Shown: piece by piece, positions 41,140-48,356 of the stretch | How the letters are laid out: every line of letters starts with the position of its first letter | Numbering within the stretch: position 1 is the stretch's first letter | Source of the DNA: JAFGVL01 sp031553685 | GTDB lineage: Bacteria > Bacteroidota > Bacteroidia > Bacteroidales > Paludibacteraceae | Reading direction: 5' to 3' | NCBI GenBank assembly: GCA_031553685.1 | Contig: JAVBLE010000011.1 | Span: forward strand, 1-64,000 | Length of the DNA: 64,000 nucleotides | Notes under the pieces: generated by a model | Databases searched by the model: none | Told to the model about the DNA's origin: nothing | What the model saw: the letters and a program-made list of their open reading frames with translations, nothing else | Made by a program: the position numbers and the translations under genes

Positions 41140-42393
41140 TTACAGCTTGAACGCTACTTTTATCTTATCTACAAAATCTGTTTTTTCCCAAGTGAAAAGC
41201 TCTACTTGTTTTGTGAAGGTTTTGCCATCGCCGGCTTTAAATTCTTTAGTAACTACTTTGGCTGTACGCCCCATGTGTCCGTACGAAGCAGTTTCTTCGT
41301 AGATTGGGTTGCGCAGTTTGAGGCGGTCTTCAATCGCTTTTGGGCGCATGTCGAAAATGCTGTCGATGATTTTAGCGATTTCGCCATCGTGCATATTCAC
41401 TTTGGCGGTGCCATAAGTATTGATGTATAAGTTCATCGGTTTAGCAACACCGATTGCATAAGCCACTTGTACCAGCACTTCATCTGCCAAGCCTGCTGCA
41501 ACAATGTTTTTAGCAATGTGGCGGGCTGCGTATGCTGCCGAGCGGTCAACTTTTGAAGGATCTTTGCCCGAGAATGCACCACCACCATGAGCGCCTTTAC
41601 CACCATAAGTATCTACAATGATTTTACGACCAGTCAATCCGGTGTCGCCGTGAGGACCTCCGATTACGAATTTGCCCGTCGGGTTTACAAACAGGTTGTA
41701 ATCGTCTTTGATAAGGCATTCGTACTGCGGGTCGAGTTTTCTTACGCGAGGTATCAGATATTCAATTACATCGGCTTTGATTTGAGCCACCATTCGCTCG
41801 TCGTCGTTGTCGAACTCGTCATGTTGAGTCGAAACCACAATGGTATCTACACGCAACGGTTTGTTGTTGTCATCATACTCGATGGTTACTTGCGATTTGG
41901 CATCAGGGCGGAGATAAGTCATCACTTTGCCTTCGCGACGGATTTTAGCCAATTCGCTTAATAAAGCATGCGACAAGTCCAACGAAACAGGCATCAAGTT
42001 ATAGGTTTCGTTCGAAGCGTAACCAAACATCATGCCTTGGTCGCCGGCGCCTTGCTCCATCGGGTCTTGGCGTTCTACGCCGCGATTGATGTCAGCCGAT
42101 TGTTCGTGCAAAGCAGAGAAAATTCCGCAGGCATCGCCGTCGAACTTATACTCGCTTTTGGTGTAACCTATGCGGTTAATTACACGACGAGCTGTTGTTT
42201 GTACATCTACATACGAATTTGTTTTTACTTCGCCGGCAATTACGACTTGTCCAGTTGTTACAAGGGTTTCACAAGCTACTTTCGACTGTGGGTCGAGGGC
42301 CAGAAACTGATCGAGGATGGCGTCCGAGATTTGGTCGGCCACTTTGTCCGGATGTCCTTCAGATACGGACTCGGAAGAAAAAAAATAACCCAT
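41140..42393 (-). CDS. metK: S-adenosylmethionine synthetase
   Basis: A 417-residue enzyme forming SAM from methionine and ATP. The start (FFSSESVSEGHPDKVADQISDAILD) includes the methionine/ATP-binding His in GHPDK. Other hallmarks are GAGDQGMMFGYA, the GGPHGDTGLTGRKIIVDTYGG phosphate loop (quoted in parts: GGPHGDTGL, KIIVDTYGG) and GGGAFSGKDPSKVDRSAAY, given here as GGGAFSGKD and DRSAAY. Complete and of normal length. The leader carries a SAM-II-type riboswitch and a TATCTTTG promoter box, so the gene is likely repressed by its own product. Confidence 0.97.
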   Translation of the reverse strand: MGYFFSSESVSEGHPDKVADQISDAILDQFLALDPQSKVACETLVTTGQVVIAGEVKTNSYVDVQTTARRVINRIGYTKSEYKFDGDACGIFSALHEQSADINRGVERQDPMEQGAGDQGMMFGYASNETYNLMPVSLDLSHALLSELAKIRREGKVMTYLRPDAKSQVTIEYDDNNKPLRVDTIVVSTQHDEFDNDDERMVAQIKADVIEYLIPRVRKLDPQYECLIKDDYNLFVNPTGKFVIGGPHGDTGLTGRKIIVDTYGGKGAHGGGAFSGKDPSKVDRSAAYAARHIAKNIVAAGLADEVLVQVAYAIGVAKPMNLYINTYGTAKVNMHDGEIAKIIDSIFDMRPKAIEDRLKLRNPIYEETASYGHMGRTAKVVTKEFKAGDGKTFTKQVELFTWEKTDFVDKIKVAFKL

Positions 42394-42514
42394 AATAATT
42401 TTAAATTAAAATAATGAAACAAATTAAGGCAATTAAAAAATGAGGAATGAAATTTCTTTCATTTTCTTCTTTTCTTTAATTTTTTAATTGAAAAAATTGC
42501 GGATTTGATTTGGA

Positions 42515-42607
42515 GGGATTTTCCGCTGTAAGGCGGAGAAGTGCTGCGTTCTTTAGCATTTTTTTGTGTGGTTGCAAGCGATCCCAAATCTGTCCACAAA
42601 TATTTTC
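42515..42607 (-). promoter_or_regulatory. SAM-II-type riboswitch in the metK leader
   Basis: Read on the minus strand: P1 is TTTGTGG (complement of 42594-42600) with CCACACAAA (42563-42571). The loop holds GATTTGGGATCGCTTGCAA, with the GATTT and CTTGCAA blocks of SAM-II. After an A-rich stretch comes TGCTAAAG (complement of 42551-42557), the third conserved block. The usual nearby P2 partner is not seen; GGGAT in the loop could pair with ATCCC (42515-42519) beyond a CCGC/GCGG hairpin (42523-42536). Position before metK fits. Confidence 0.7.
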
Positions 42608-42612
42608 GGCTA

Positions 42613-42620
42613 CAAAGATA
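42613..42620 (-). promoter_or_regulatory. Promoter -7 box (TATCTTTG) of metK
   Basis: TAnnTTTG match on the minus strand just upstream of the riboswitch, giving a leader of about 215 nt. Confidence 0.6.
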
Positions 42621-42644
42621 ATTTATTTCTACAACAAAATAAAA

Positions 42645-42824
42645 TTAGTTTTGTTCAAGTTGTTTAAGCAGTTTTTTGGCTTTGACATGAATTATCTTTC
42701 CATTATCTGAAAAAATTAATTCGCCGTTTTCTTTGGCAGTGTCTCTAACAAGCTTTTCGTATGCAAGTTGTACACCTTTAATTATCTTATCGGTAATATC
42801 TAAATTTTCAAAACTTGTATTCAT
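42645..42824 (-). CDS. Small hypothetical protein coupled to the zeta-like kinase
   Basis: A 59-residue protein from the ATG at 42822-42824, which overlaps the stop of the upstream kinase gene as ATGA, so translation is coupled. The longer frame runs back into the kinase gene and is less likely. The sequence is helical at the start (NLDITDKIIKGVQLAYEKLVRDTA), then ELIFSDNGKIIHVKAKKLLKQ. The shape recalls small antitoxin-like or adaptor proteins that follow zeta-type kinases, but I do not recognise a family. Confidence 0.65.
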   Translation of the reverse strand: MNTSFENLDITDKIIKGVQLAYEKLVRDTAKENGELIFSDNGKIIHVKAKKLLKQLEQN

Positions 42825-43393
42825 AACGATGCTATTTTTAGGAGCATGTCCCAATCAGATTGTTGATGCAAAGATAATAAATTTTCTTTCTTTTTGGCAA
42901 TTAATGTTGGGCTATCTAATGAGTTATTCATTATCAAACAGTTGTCAACAACTGGCAAATAACGATTCATGAGGTTCTTTATACCCGCAAAATACCTTCG
43001 TCTTATCACCTCTTCAGGAATATTATGTCCTCCTTTGCTAACTCGTTGTTTTACTCTGTCGATAGCTTGTTCGGGTGTATTTAGCCAAAAATAGACGAGC
43101 GTTACCTGATAATTTAACTCTTTGGCTTTATGGATGGTGTGAATATAGGTTTTGGAGGCTAAAGTGGTTTCGAGGGCGAAGTCTTTTTTCTCATTCAATA
43201 GTTCTTCGATGCGGCAAAGCATGATGCGTCCGGCTTCGATGGCAACGGTTTCGGGTTGGAATGGCGACAGTCCTTTGGCTATCTCGTCGGCATTGACAAA
43301 CTCTTTACAGTTGAGGAGTTCGGGCAATAATGTATAGGAAGCAGTTGTTTTGCCTGCTCCATTACAGCCGGTTATGAGATAGAGGTTTTGCAT
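42821..43393 (-). CDS. Zeta toxin/AAA_33-like P-loop kinase
   Basis: A 190-residue P-loop kinase. Walker A is GCNGAGKTT (residues 9-17). VNADEIAKGLSPFQPE and EAGRIMLCRIEELL follow, as in zeta-toxin domains that phosphorylate UDP-N-acetylglucosamine; FALETTLASKTY holds the conserved E-T-T-L substrate motif. VYFWLNTPEQAIDRVKQRV and IRRRYFAGIKNL complete the fold. Chromosomal members with this pattern may be toxins or housekeeping kinases; the product is uncertain. The start overlaps the ribBA stop by one base and its end overlaps the next small gene, so three genes are translationally linked. Confidence 0.85.
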   Translation of the reverse strand: MQNLYLITGCNGAGKTTASYTLLPELLNCKEFVNADEIAKGLSPFQPETVAIEAGRIMLCRIEELLNEKKDFALETTLASKTYIHTIHKAKELNYQVTLVYFWLNTPEQAIDRVKQRVSKGGHNIPEEVIRRRYFAGIKNLMNRYLPVVDNCLIMNNSLDSPTLIAKKKENLLSLHQQSDWDMLLKIASL

Positions 43394-44610
43394 TAATAAT
43401 TTGAATGTAAATCGTGTCCCATACGCTCTTTTTTGGTTTTCATGTAAAAGAGGTTGTATTTGTTGGGTTTTATTTCAATGGGTATATTTTCGACTACTTC
43501 AAGTCCATAGGCTTCGAGTCCGATGCGTTTTACAGGGTTGTTGGTCATCAGGCGCATTTTGGTTACGCCGAGTTCGCGCAAGATACCGGCGCCTACGCCA
43601 TAGTCGCGCTCGTCGGCTTGAAAGCCGAGGTGCAGATTGGCTTCGACAGTGTCTAATCCTTCTTCTTGCAGTTTGTATGCGCTGATTTTGTTCATTAGCC
43701 CAATGCCGCGCCCTTCTTGCATAAGATATACTACCACGCCTTTGCCTTCGCTTTCGATGCGGCGCAGGGCTTCGTGAAGCTGGTCGCCGCACTCGCAACG
43801 GAGGGAACCGAAAATATCGCCGGTCATACAGGAGGAGTGTACGCGAACGAGTACGGGTTCGTCTTTTTCCCAGCTGCCTTTGAATATGGCGACATGTTCT
43901 ACACCATTTGATTTTTGGCGGAATGGGATTAGTTGAAAATCGCCGTAAGCAGTTGGCAAGTGCACTTCTTCGCCTTTTTCGATGATTGATTCGTTGCAAA
44001 GGCGATAGGCTATGAGGTCTTTTATGGAAATGATTTTGATGTCGAATTTTTTTGACACTTCCATTAATTCAGGCAAGCGTGCCATGGTGCCGTCTTCGTT
44101 GATGATTTCGATGAGGGCTCCGGCAGGATATAGTCCGGCGAGGCGCGCCATGTCGATGGTGGCTTCGGTGTGTCCTGCACGGCGGAGTACGCCACGGTTT
44201 TTGGCTCTGAGAGGACTAATGTGCCCGGGGCGTGCCAAGTCTGTGGGTTGGGTTTGTGGGTCGGCAAGGGCTTGTATGGTCGTGGCGCGGTCGTACATGG
44301 ATACGCCGGTGGTGCAGCCTTTGCCTATTAAATCGACTGTGGCAGTAAAGGGAGTTTCGTGTACAGAGGTGTTTTCCATGACTTGCATGGGTATTTCGAG
44401 TTCGGCGCAACGGTCTTCGGTGATGGGTGCGCAGAGCAAGCCTCGCCCGTAGGTCATCATGAAGTTGATTTTTTCGGGGGTTACTTTTTCGGCGGCTATG
44501 ACGAAGTCGCCTTCGTTTTCGCGGTCTTCGTCGTCGACAATGATTAGGAATTTGCCTTCGCGAAAGTCTTCGATGGCTTCGGGGATTGTATTTAGTTTGA
44601 AGTTGTTCAT
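43393..44610 (-). CDS. ribBA: Bifunctional DHBP synthase / GTP cyclohydrolase II
   Basis: A 405-residue enzyme supplying both precursors of riboflavin. The N-terminal RibB domain (about 1-200) has the FLIIVDDEDRENEGDF metal/substrate loop, TAVDLIGKGCTTGVS-type core (here TATVDLIGKGCTTGVS) and RRAGHTEATIDMARLAG. The C-terminal RibA domain has the zinc cysteines CMTGDIFGSLRCECG, then YLMQEGRGIGLMNKISAY and MTNNPVKRIGLEAYGL. Both parts look complete. No promoter box is obvious in the repeat-rich gap upstream. The stop overlaps the kinase start. Confidence 0.96.
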   Translation of the reverse strand: MNNFKLNTIPEAIEDFREGKFLIIVDDEDRENEGDFVIAAEKVTPEKINFMMTYGRGLLCAPITEDRCAELEIPMQVMENTSVHETPFTATVDLIGKGCTTGVSMYDRATTIQALADPQTQPTDLARPGHISPLRAKNRGVLRRAGHTEATIDMARLAGLYPAGALIEIINEDGTMARLPELMEVSKKFDIKIISIKDLIAYRLCNESIIEKGEEVHLPTAYGDFQLIPFRQKSNGVEHVAIFKGSWEKDEPVLVRVHSSCMTGDIFGSLRCECGDQLHEALRRIESEGKGVVVYLMQEGRGIGLMNKISAYKLQEEGLDTVEANLHLGFQADERDYGVGAGILRELGVTKMRLMTNNPVKRIGLEAYGLEVVENIPIEIKPNKYNLFYMKTKKERMGHDLHSNY

Positions 44611-44679
44611 TTTTTTTACTTTGACAGAATTTACAGGATTAACAGATTTGATGTTATTTCTGTTTTAACCCAAAATGGG

Positions 44680-44825
44680 TTCCGTTGACGGCGGAGCGCG
44701 TGAGGGATGACTTCGACTGCGCTCAGCCACCGCGGAAAGCCCGCAGCGCAGCGAGGACTTGCAGCGGATAGCCCGACCCCGATCTTTGATGGTTTGTGAA
44801 ACCGAAATGGGACTTGAGGGGGCAC
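44680..44825. repeat. GC-rich intergenic repeat-like segment
   Basis: Much more GC-rich than its surroundings, with ACTTCGACTGCGCTCAGCC, GGAAAGCCCGCAGCGCAGCG and GGATAGCCCGACCCC. This matches the style of dispersed intergenic repeats in Bacteroidota. No gene. Confidence 0.5.
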
Positions 44826-44840
44826 GCCCAAATTATTGTT

Positions 44841-46277
44841 TTATTTTTTCTTTTTAAATAGTTTCCGGATTTTTGTTAGACTGAATATGGGTGAATCGGT
44901 GGCGGCTTTGTAGGTGAAATACAACCCGATGGGGAGTAAACATATAGAACTGAGCCAGATGCCTTGCCATACGGGCCAGATGTCTTCGCGAGCGAATTTG
45001 TACCCGAACTGGTCGATGATGTAATAAAATATGAACATGAGTACCGAAATGGTGATGGAGATGCCAAGCCCGCCTTTGCGAATGATGGCTCCGAGCGGCG
45101 CTCCGATGAAAAAGAAGATGAGGCAGGCAAAGGACAGGGTGAATTTACGATGCCATTCGATGCGGTTGCGGGCTTCTTCGATAAGGATGGTGCGGAAATA
45201 GTTTTGGTTGCTTTCGATTTCGGATTGTGTGAAAAATGCTTGGTTGTATGCGTACTCGGCGGCTTGTTTTTTTTGTTCGGGTGTGAATTTTAGTGCGAGC
45301 GGGTGTGTGTTGGCTTTGTTTATTTCGTCTTTGGATGCGGTTTTGAATGGGTGATTGTTTATTGCATTACGGTCAAAGAAATGGGTGCGCAAAAAGTTTT
45401 GCGATGTGCTTTTTATGGTGCTGTCGTTTCGGCTTTGGAGTGTGTCCATTATCAGGCTTAATTCTTTGATGTTGCGCGTTTGGTGTTTGTTGCGCTGCTC
45501 GCCGGCTTCGGTGTCTAACCTGAAATTGGCATCGAAATCTATAATGACTTCTTTTTCTCGAAATGTTTCGCGACGATAAGGAATGCTTTTGTTTGAAGCG
45601 TTGGCTGTTTTTTTGATGTTTTCGAATGATTCGCCATTGTATAGCGTGAGTATCAGGTAGAGCTTGTCGGCAGACATTTTGAGGCGGGCTGAATCGGCTG
45701 ATGTTACGCTGGCGTTGTTAAATCCTTTGGAGAAGTCGTAAATCATGATGTCTTTCAATAGTTTACGATCGGTGTCCTTGTCTCTTACATAGAGATTGTA
45801 ACCTTCGATGCCGGTGTAGAATTCGCCGGTTGGGATTTCGAGTTCGGGTGATGCTTTTTTTAATGAGGATACCAGTATGGTGAGTTGTTTTTGCGTCTTT
45901 GGCAGTATGTCGTTTGAGAAAAAGAATGCTCCGACGCTTATTATTGATACGAATATAATCAGCGATAACATGATGCGAAACAGTGATGTTCCGGTGGCTT
46001 TGAATGCGGTTAATTCAAATTTTTCGCCCAAATTCCCGAAAATCATCAAAGAAGCGAGCAAAATGGCTAATGGCAACGCTAATGGAATAACGGCAATGGC
46101 TGCATACGAGAAAAATTTGAGCAGGATGGATGTGTCCACTCCTTTGCCGACAAAGAAATCGACATAGCGCCACAATGCTTGCATGAAAAAGATGAATGTG
46201 CTGATAAAAAATGTGGCTAAAAACAATTCTATAAAGAGGCGTAGTATGTAACTATCGATGCGTTTGAGTAGATGCAT
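44841..46277 (-). CDS. LptF/LptG (YjgP/YjgQ) family permease
   Basis: A 478-residue inner-membrane protein of the lipopolysaccharide export ABC transporter. Three membrane segments at the start (LFIELFLATFFISTFIFFMQALW; a Pro-rich second and AFKATGTSLFRIMLSLIIFVS third, shortened) and three near the end (FACLIFFFIGAPLGAIIRKGGLG, MFIFYYIIDQFG, IWLSSICLLPIGLYF) flank a large periplasmic beta-jellyroll domain. FIGAPLGAIIRKGGLG is the family signature. Bacteroidota carry several LptF/G-like proteins, so F or G cannot be decided. A TACTTTTG box lies 23 bp upstream. Confidence 0.92.
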   Translation of the reverse strand: MHLLKRIDSYILRLFIELFLATFFISTFIFFMQALWRYVDFFVGKGVDTSILLKFFSYAAIAVIPLALPLAILLASLMIFGNLGEKFELTAFKATGTSLFRIMLSLIIFVSIISVGAFFFSNDILPKTQKQLTILVSSLKKASPELEIPTGEFYTGIEGYNLYVRDKDTDRKLLKDIMIYDFSKGFNNASVTSADSARLKMSADKLYLILTLYNGESFENIKKTANASNKSIPYRRETFREKEVIIDFDANFRLDTEAGEQRNKHQTRNIKELSLIMDTLQSRNDSTIKSTSQNFLRTHFFDRNAINNHPFKTASKDEINKANTHPLALKFTPEQKKQAAEYAYNQAFFTQSEIESNQNYFRTILIEEARNRIEWHRKFTLSFACLIFFFIGAPLGAIIRKGGLGISITISVLMFIFYYIIDQFGYKFAREDIWPVWQGIWLSSICLLPIGLYFTYKAATDSPIFSLTKIRKLFKKKK

Positions 46278-46299
46278 TTTGCGAAATTTTATTTTTGTG

Positions 46300-46307
46300 C
46301 AAAAGTA
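46300..46307 (-). promoter_or_regulatory. Promoter -7 box (TACTTTTG) of the LptF/G gene
   Basis: TAnnTTTG match on the minus strand, 23 bp upstream of the ATG at 46277. Confidence 0.55.
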
Positions 46308-46341
46308 ATCGAATTCTGCTAAATAATGAATTTAATTGGTT

Positions 46342-47202
46342 TTATTCCTTTATTTTGCGTAGTTTTTCGGCAATATTTTCCATCATCCATTTAGGTGTAG
46401 AGGTGGCTCCACAAATGCCGACCTTTTCTATTCCATTGAGCCATGCCGAGTTTATTTCTTCGGCTTGCGAAATAAAATGTGAATTCGGATTGGCTCGCAG
46501 GCATTCTTCAAACAGGATTTTACCGTTTGAACTTTTTTTGCCGCTTACAAAAAGAATTAAATCGTGCTCGGCAGCAAACTTGCGGATATTCGGTATACGG
46601 TTGGCTACTTGGCGGCAAATGGTGTCGTTGTATTCGAATGAGCGGTCTCTGTGCAGGTGTTGCTTAATATTTTCGACCAAATCGTTAAATTCTTCAACCG
46701 ACTTGGTGGTTTGTGAAAACAGGCGAATGTCTTTGTTGAAATCAATTTTGGACAAATCGTCTTTGTTTTCGATAACAATGGCTTTGTTTCCGGTTTGCCC
46801 CACCAATCCGTTTACTTCGGCGTGTCCTTCTTTGCCGAAAATTACAATTTGTGTTTCGGCGGGTATGGCGTTGTAGTTTTTCTTTATCTTGGTTTGTAGT
46901 TTAAGCACTACGGGGCAAGTGGCGTCAATGATGGTGATATGATTCTTTTTGGCAATCTCGTAGGTTGAAGGCGGTTCTCCGTGTGCACGAAGAAGCACCT
47001 TAGCATCATGCAGTTGGGCAAATTGATCATGATTGATGGTCTTTAGTCCCATTTCTTCCAAGCGTTCCACTTCGCTTTCGTTGTGCACAATATCGCCCAA
47101 GCAGTACAGCACAGAACCTTTGGCAAGTTCTTCTTCAGCTTTATTAATAGCGTTTACTACCCCAAAGCAAAAACCGGATTGATTGTCTATTTCTATTATC
47201 AT
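46342..47202 (-). CDS. ispH: 4-hydroxy-3-methylbut-2-enyl diphosphate reductase IspH
   Basis: A 286-residue iron-sulfur enzyme, last step of the methylerythritol phosphate route to IPP and DMAPP. The three cluster cysteines are where E. coli has them: Cys12 (GFCFGV), Cys96 (IDATCPVV) and Cys196 (NDTICRQ). RAHGEPPS, the EGHAEVNGLVGQ loop and SGKKSSNGK substrate-binding residues are present. Complete. It is led by a TACCTTTG box 14 bp upstream. Confidence 0.97.
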   Translation of the reverse strand: MIIEIDNQSGFCFGVVNAINKAEEELAKGSVLYCLGDIVHNESEVERLEEMGLKTINHDQFAQLHDAKVLLRAHGEPPSTYEIAKKNHITIIDATCPVVLKLQTKIKKNYNAIPAETQIVIFGKEGHAEVNGLVGQTGNKAIVIENKDDLSKIDFNKDIRLFSQTTKSVEEFNDLVENIKQHLHRDRSFEYNDTICRQVANRIPNIRKFAAEHDLILFVSGKKSSNGKILFEECLRANPNSHFISQAEEINSAWLNGIEKVGICGATSTPKWMMENIAEKLRKIKE

Positions 47203-47215
47203 AATTTATTTGATA

Positions 47216-47223
47216 CAAAGGTA
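47216..47223 (-). promoter_or_regulatory. Promoter -7 box (TACCTTTG) of ispH
   Basis: TAnnTTTG match on the minus strand, 14 bp upstream of the ispH ATG. Confidence 0.6.
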
Positions 47224-47310
47224 AAAATAATATTATAACGGACGAAGGGAGAGCTGTATATTGCATTTTTGAATTAATGCATTTTCAACTCTACAACCGA
47301 ACAATTAATT

Positions 47311-47342
47311 TTTGTCTTATTATAAAGAATTTCATATTTTTG
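47311..47342 (+). promoter_or_regulatory. Promoter (TTTG-N20-TATTTTTG) for the structured leader at 47437
   Basis: TTTG at 47311-47314 and TATTTTTG at 47335-47342 on the plus strand. It would start a ~290-nt leader reaching the small secreted protein gene at 47636. Confidence 0.5.
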
Positions 47343-47436
47343 TAAAAAAAAATTGCCTATGAAGTAAAGTGTAGATCAATACACACATTTTAAAAAATAT
47401 CGAAAAAAGCGTTGACTTTTATTCTTTAATTTGAAA

Positions 47437-47528
47437 CTTAGACATTTTCAGAACTGGGAAGAATAGAGAGATGACGCTCACGCTACGGCGTGAGCTTTAC
47501 TCATTATTTACCAGTTAGGTAGTCTAAG
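47437..47528 (+). ncRNA. Nested three-stem structured element upstream of secreted proteins
   Basis: CTTAGAC (47437-47443) pairs with GTCTAAG (47522-47528), AACTGG (47452-47457) with CCAGTT (47511-47516), and GCTCACGC (47476-47483) with GCGTGAGC (47488-47495, TACG loop). The asymmetries are small, so one long rod with internal loops forms. It is either a leader element of the two genes downstream or a separate RNA. I cannot match it to a known family. The rest of the gap 47203-47635 holds only promoters. Confidence 0.5.
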
Positions 47529-47635
47529 ACCTCAAGTTTAAGATAATGAAGTTTTGTTCACGCTTTTTTTATGTGTGTACCTCAACGAACAAGCTGAAAA
47601 ATATAAAGTAACTAAAATTTTAAAATACATTAACC

Positions 47636-48031
47636 ATGAAGAAAATATTTTTTACAATTTGCTTTGCTGTGATAAGCATTCTTGCATTTGGACAAGCCAA
47701 TTTCGGAACTTTAGAGGAAATAAAAGCAAGACATCCAAATGTTACATTTAAAATTAGTCATGCTGAAAATGGAATAAAATATGCGTTCGCAAAAATGGAA
47801 TATGAAACTGTTAGTTATTATTTTGACAAGGAAACTGGATTATCCTATAAGTGTGTTCTATTCCCAGATAATCAAGGAATATTAAATGGTTTAGTTGAAG
47901 ATTATAATAAGAACTATGTCATCATTTCTGAAACTTCATGGAAAGTATATCAGGTAAATGGGATTATAGTGAAGATAAATCTTCATTATGACGAACAAAA
48001 TAAAGTATCCTACTTTTCATATTATTTTTAA
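47636..48031 (+). CDS. Small secreted hypothetical protein
   Basis: A 131-residue protein with a signal peptide (MKKIFFTICFAVISILAFGQ). The mature ~110 residues contain HPNVTFKISHAENGIKYAFAKM and repeated Tyr/Phe-rich strands (YETVSYYFDKETGLSYKCVLFP, NKVSYFSYYF), suggesting a small beta-rich periplasmic or surface protein. No known domain. It lies downstream of a promoter-like box and a structured leader, and 38 bp before another small secreted gene, which suggests a two-gene operon. Confidence 0.7.
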   Translation: MKKIFFTICFAVISILAFGQANFGTLEEIKARHPNVTFKISHAENGIKYAFAKMEYETVSYYFDKETGLSYKCVLFPDNQGILNGLVEDYNKNYVIISETSWKVYQVNGIIVKINLHYDEQNKVSYFSYYF

Positions 48032-48069
48032 TAATTCTCGCTTGTGTTAATCATTAAAATTTATAGCCT

Positions 48070-48285
48070 ATGAGAAAGTCAATTACTATTATTAGTTCAT
48101 TGTTTCTGTTATTGACACTTACAAGTGCAGGAAAACAAACTGTATATATTTGTACAGGCCCTACTGCGTATGCTTATCATCGAAATCCTAATTGTAGTGG
48201 TTTGAATAGATGTGGTGGTTCAATAAAGGAAGTGCCATTTTCAGACATACAAGGACGACGCAGTCCATGCAAGAAGTGTTATTGA
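48070..48285 (+). CDS. Small secreted Cys-rich protein with PCxxC end
   Basis: A 71-residue protein with a signal peptide (to about residue 21). The mature part has YHRNPNCSGLNRC and a C-terminal RRSPCKKCY. The spacing of YH...C...C...PCxxC resembles the Ada-like metal-binding motif found at the ends of various secreted or nuclease proteins, so it may bind zinc. The function is unknown. It follows the preceding small gene by 38 bp and is closed by a hairpin at 48321-48347. Confidence 0.7.
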   Translation: MRKSITIISSLFLLLTLTSAGKQTVYICTGPTAYAYHRNPNCSGLNRCGGSIKEVPFSDIQGRRSPCKKCY

Positions 48286-48320
48286 TAAAAATCGCATTTG
48301 GTGAAAATTCAAAGTTGTCA

Positions 48321-48347
48321 GTAGAGGCTTTCATACAAAGCCTCTAC
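48321..48347. terminator. Bidirectional hairpin between convergent genes
   Basis: GTAGAGGCTTT - CATAC - AAAGCCTCTAC lies between the secreted-protein operon (plus) and sufD (minus). An 11-bp perfect stem with modest U-content. Confidence 0.6.
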
Positions 48348-48356
48348 AAACTATTT

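Noticed and set aside
43499..43999. Arg-rich frames inside ribBA
   Set aside because: They are other-frame readings of a clearly coding, well-conserved gene.
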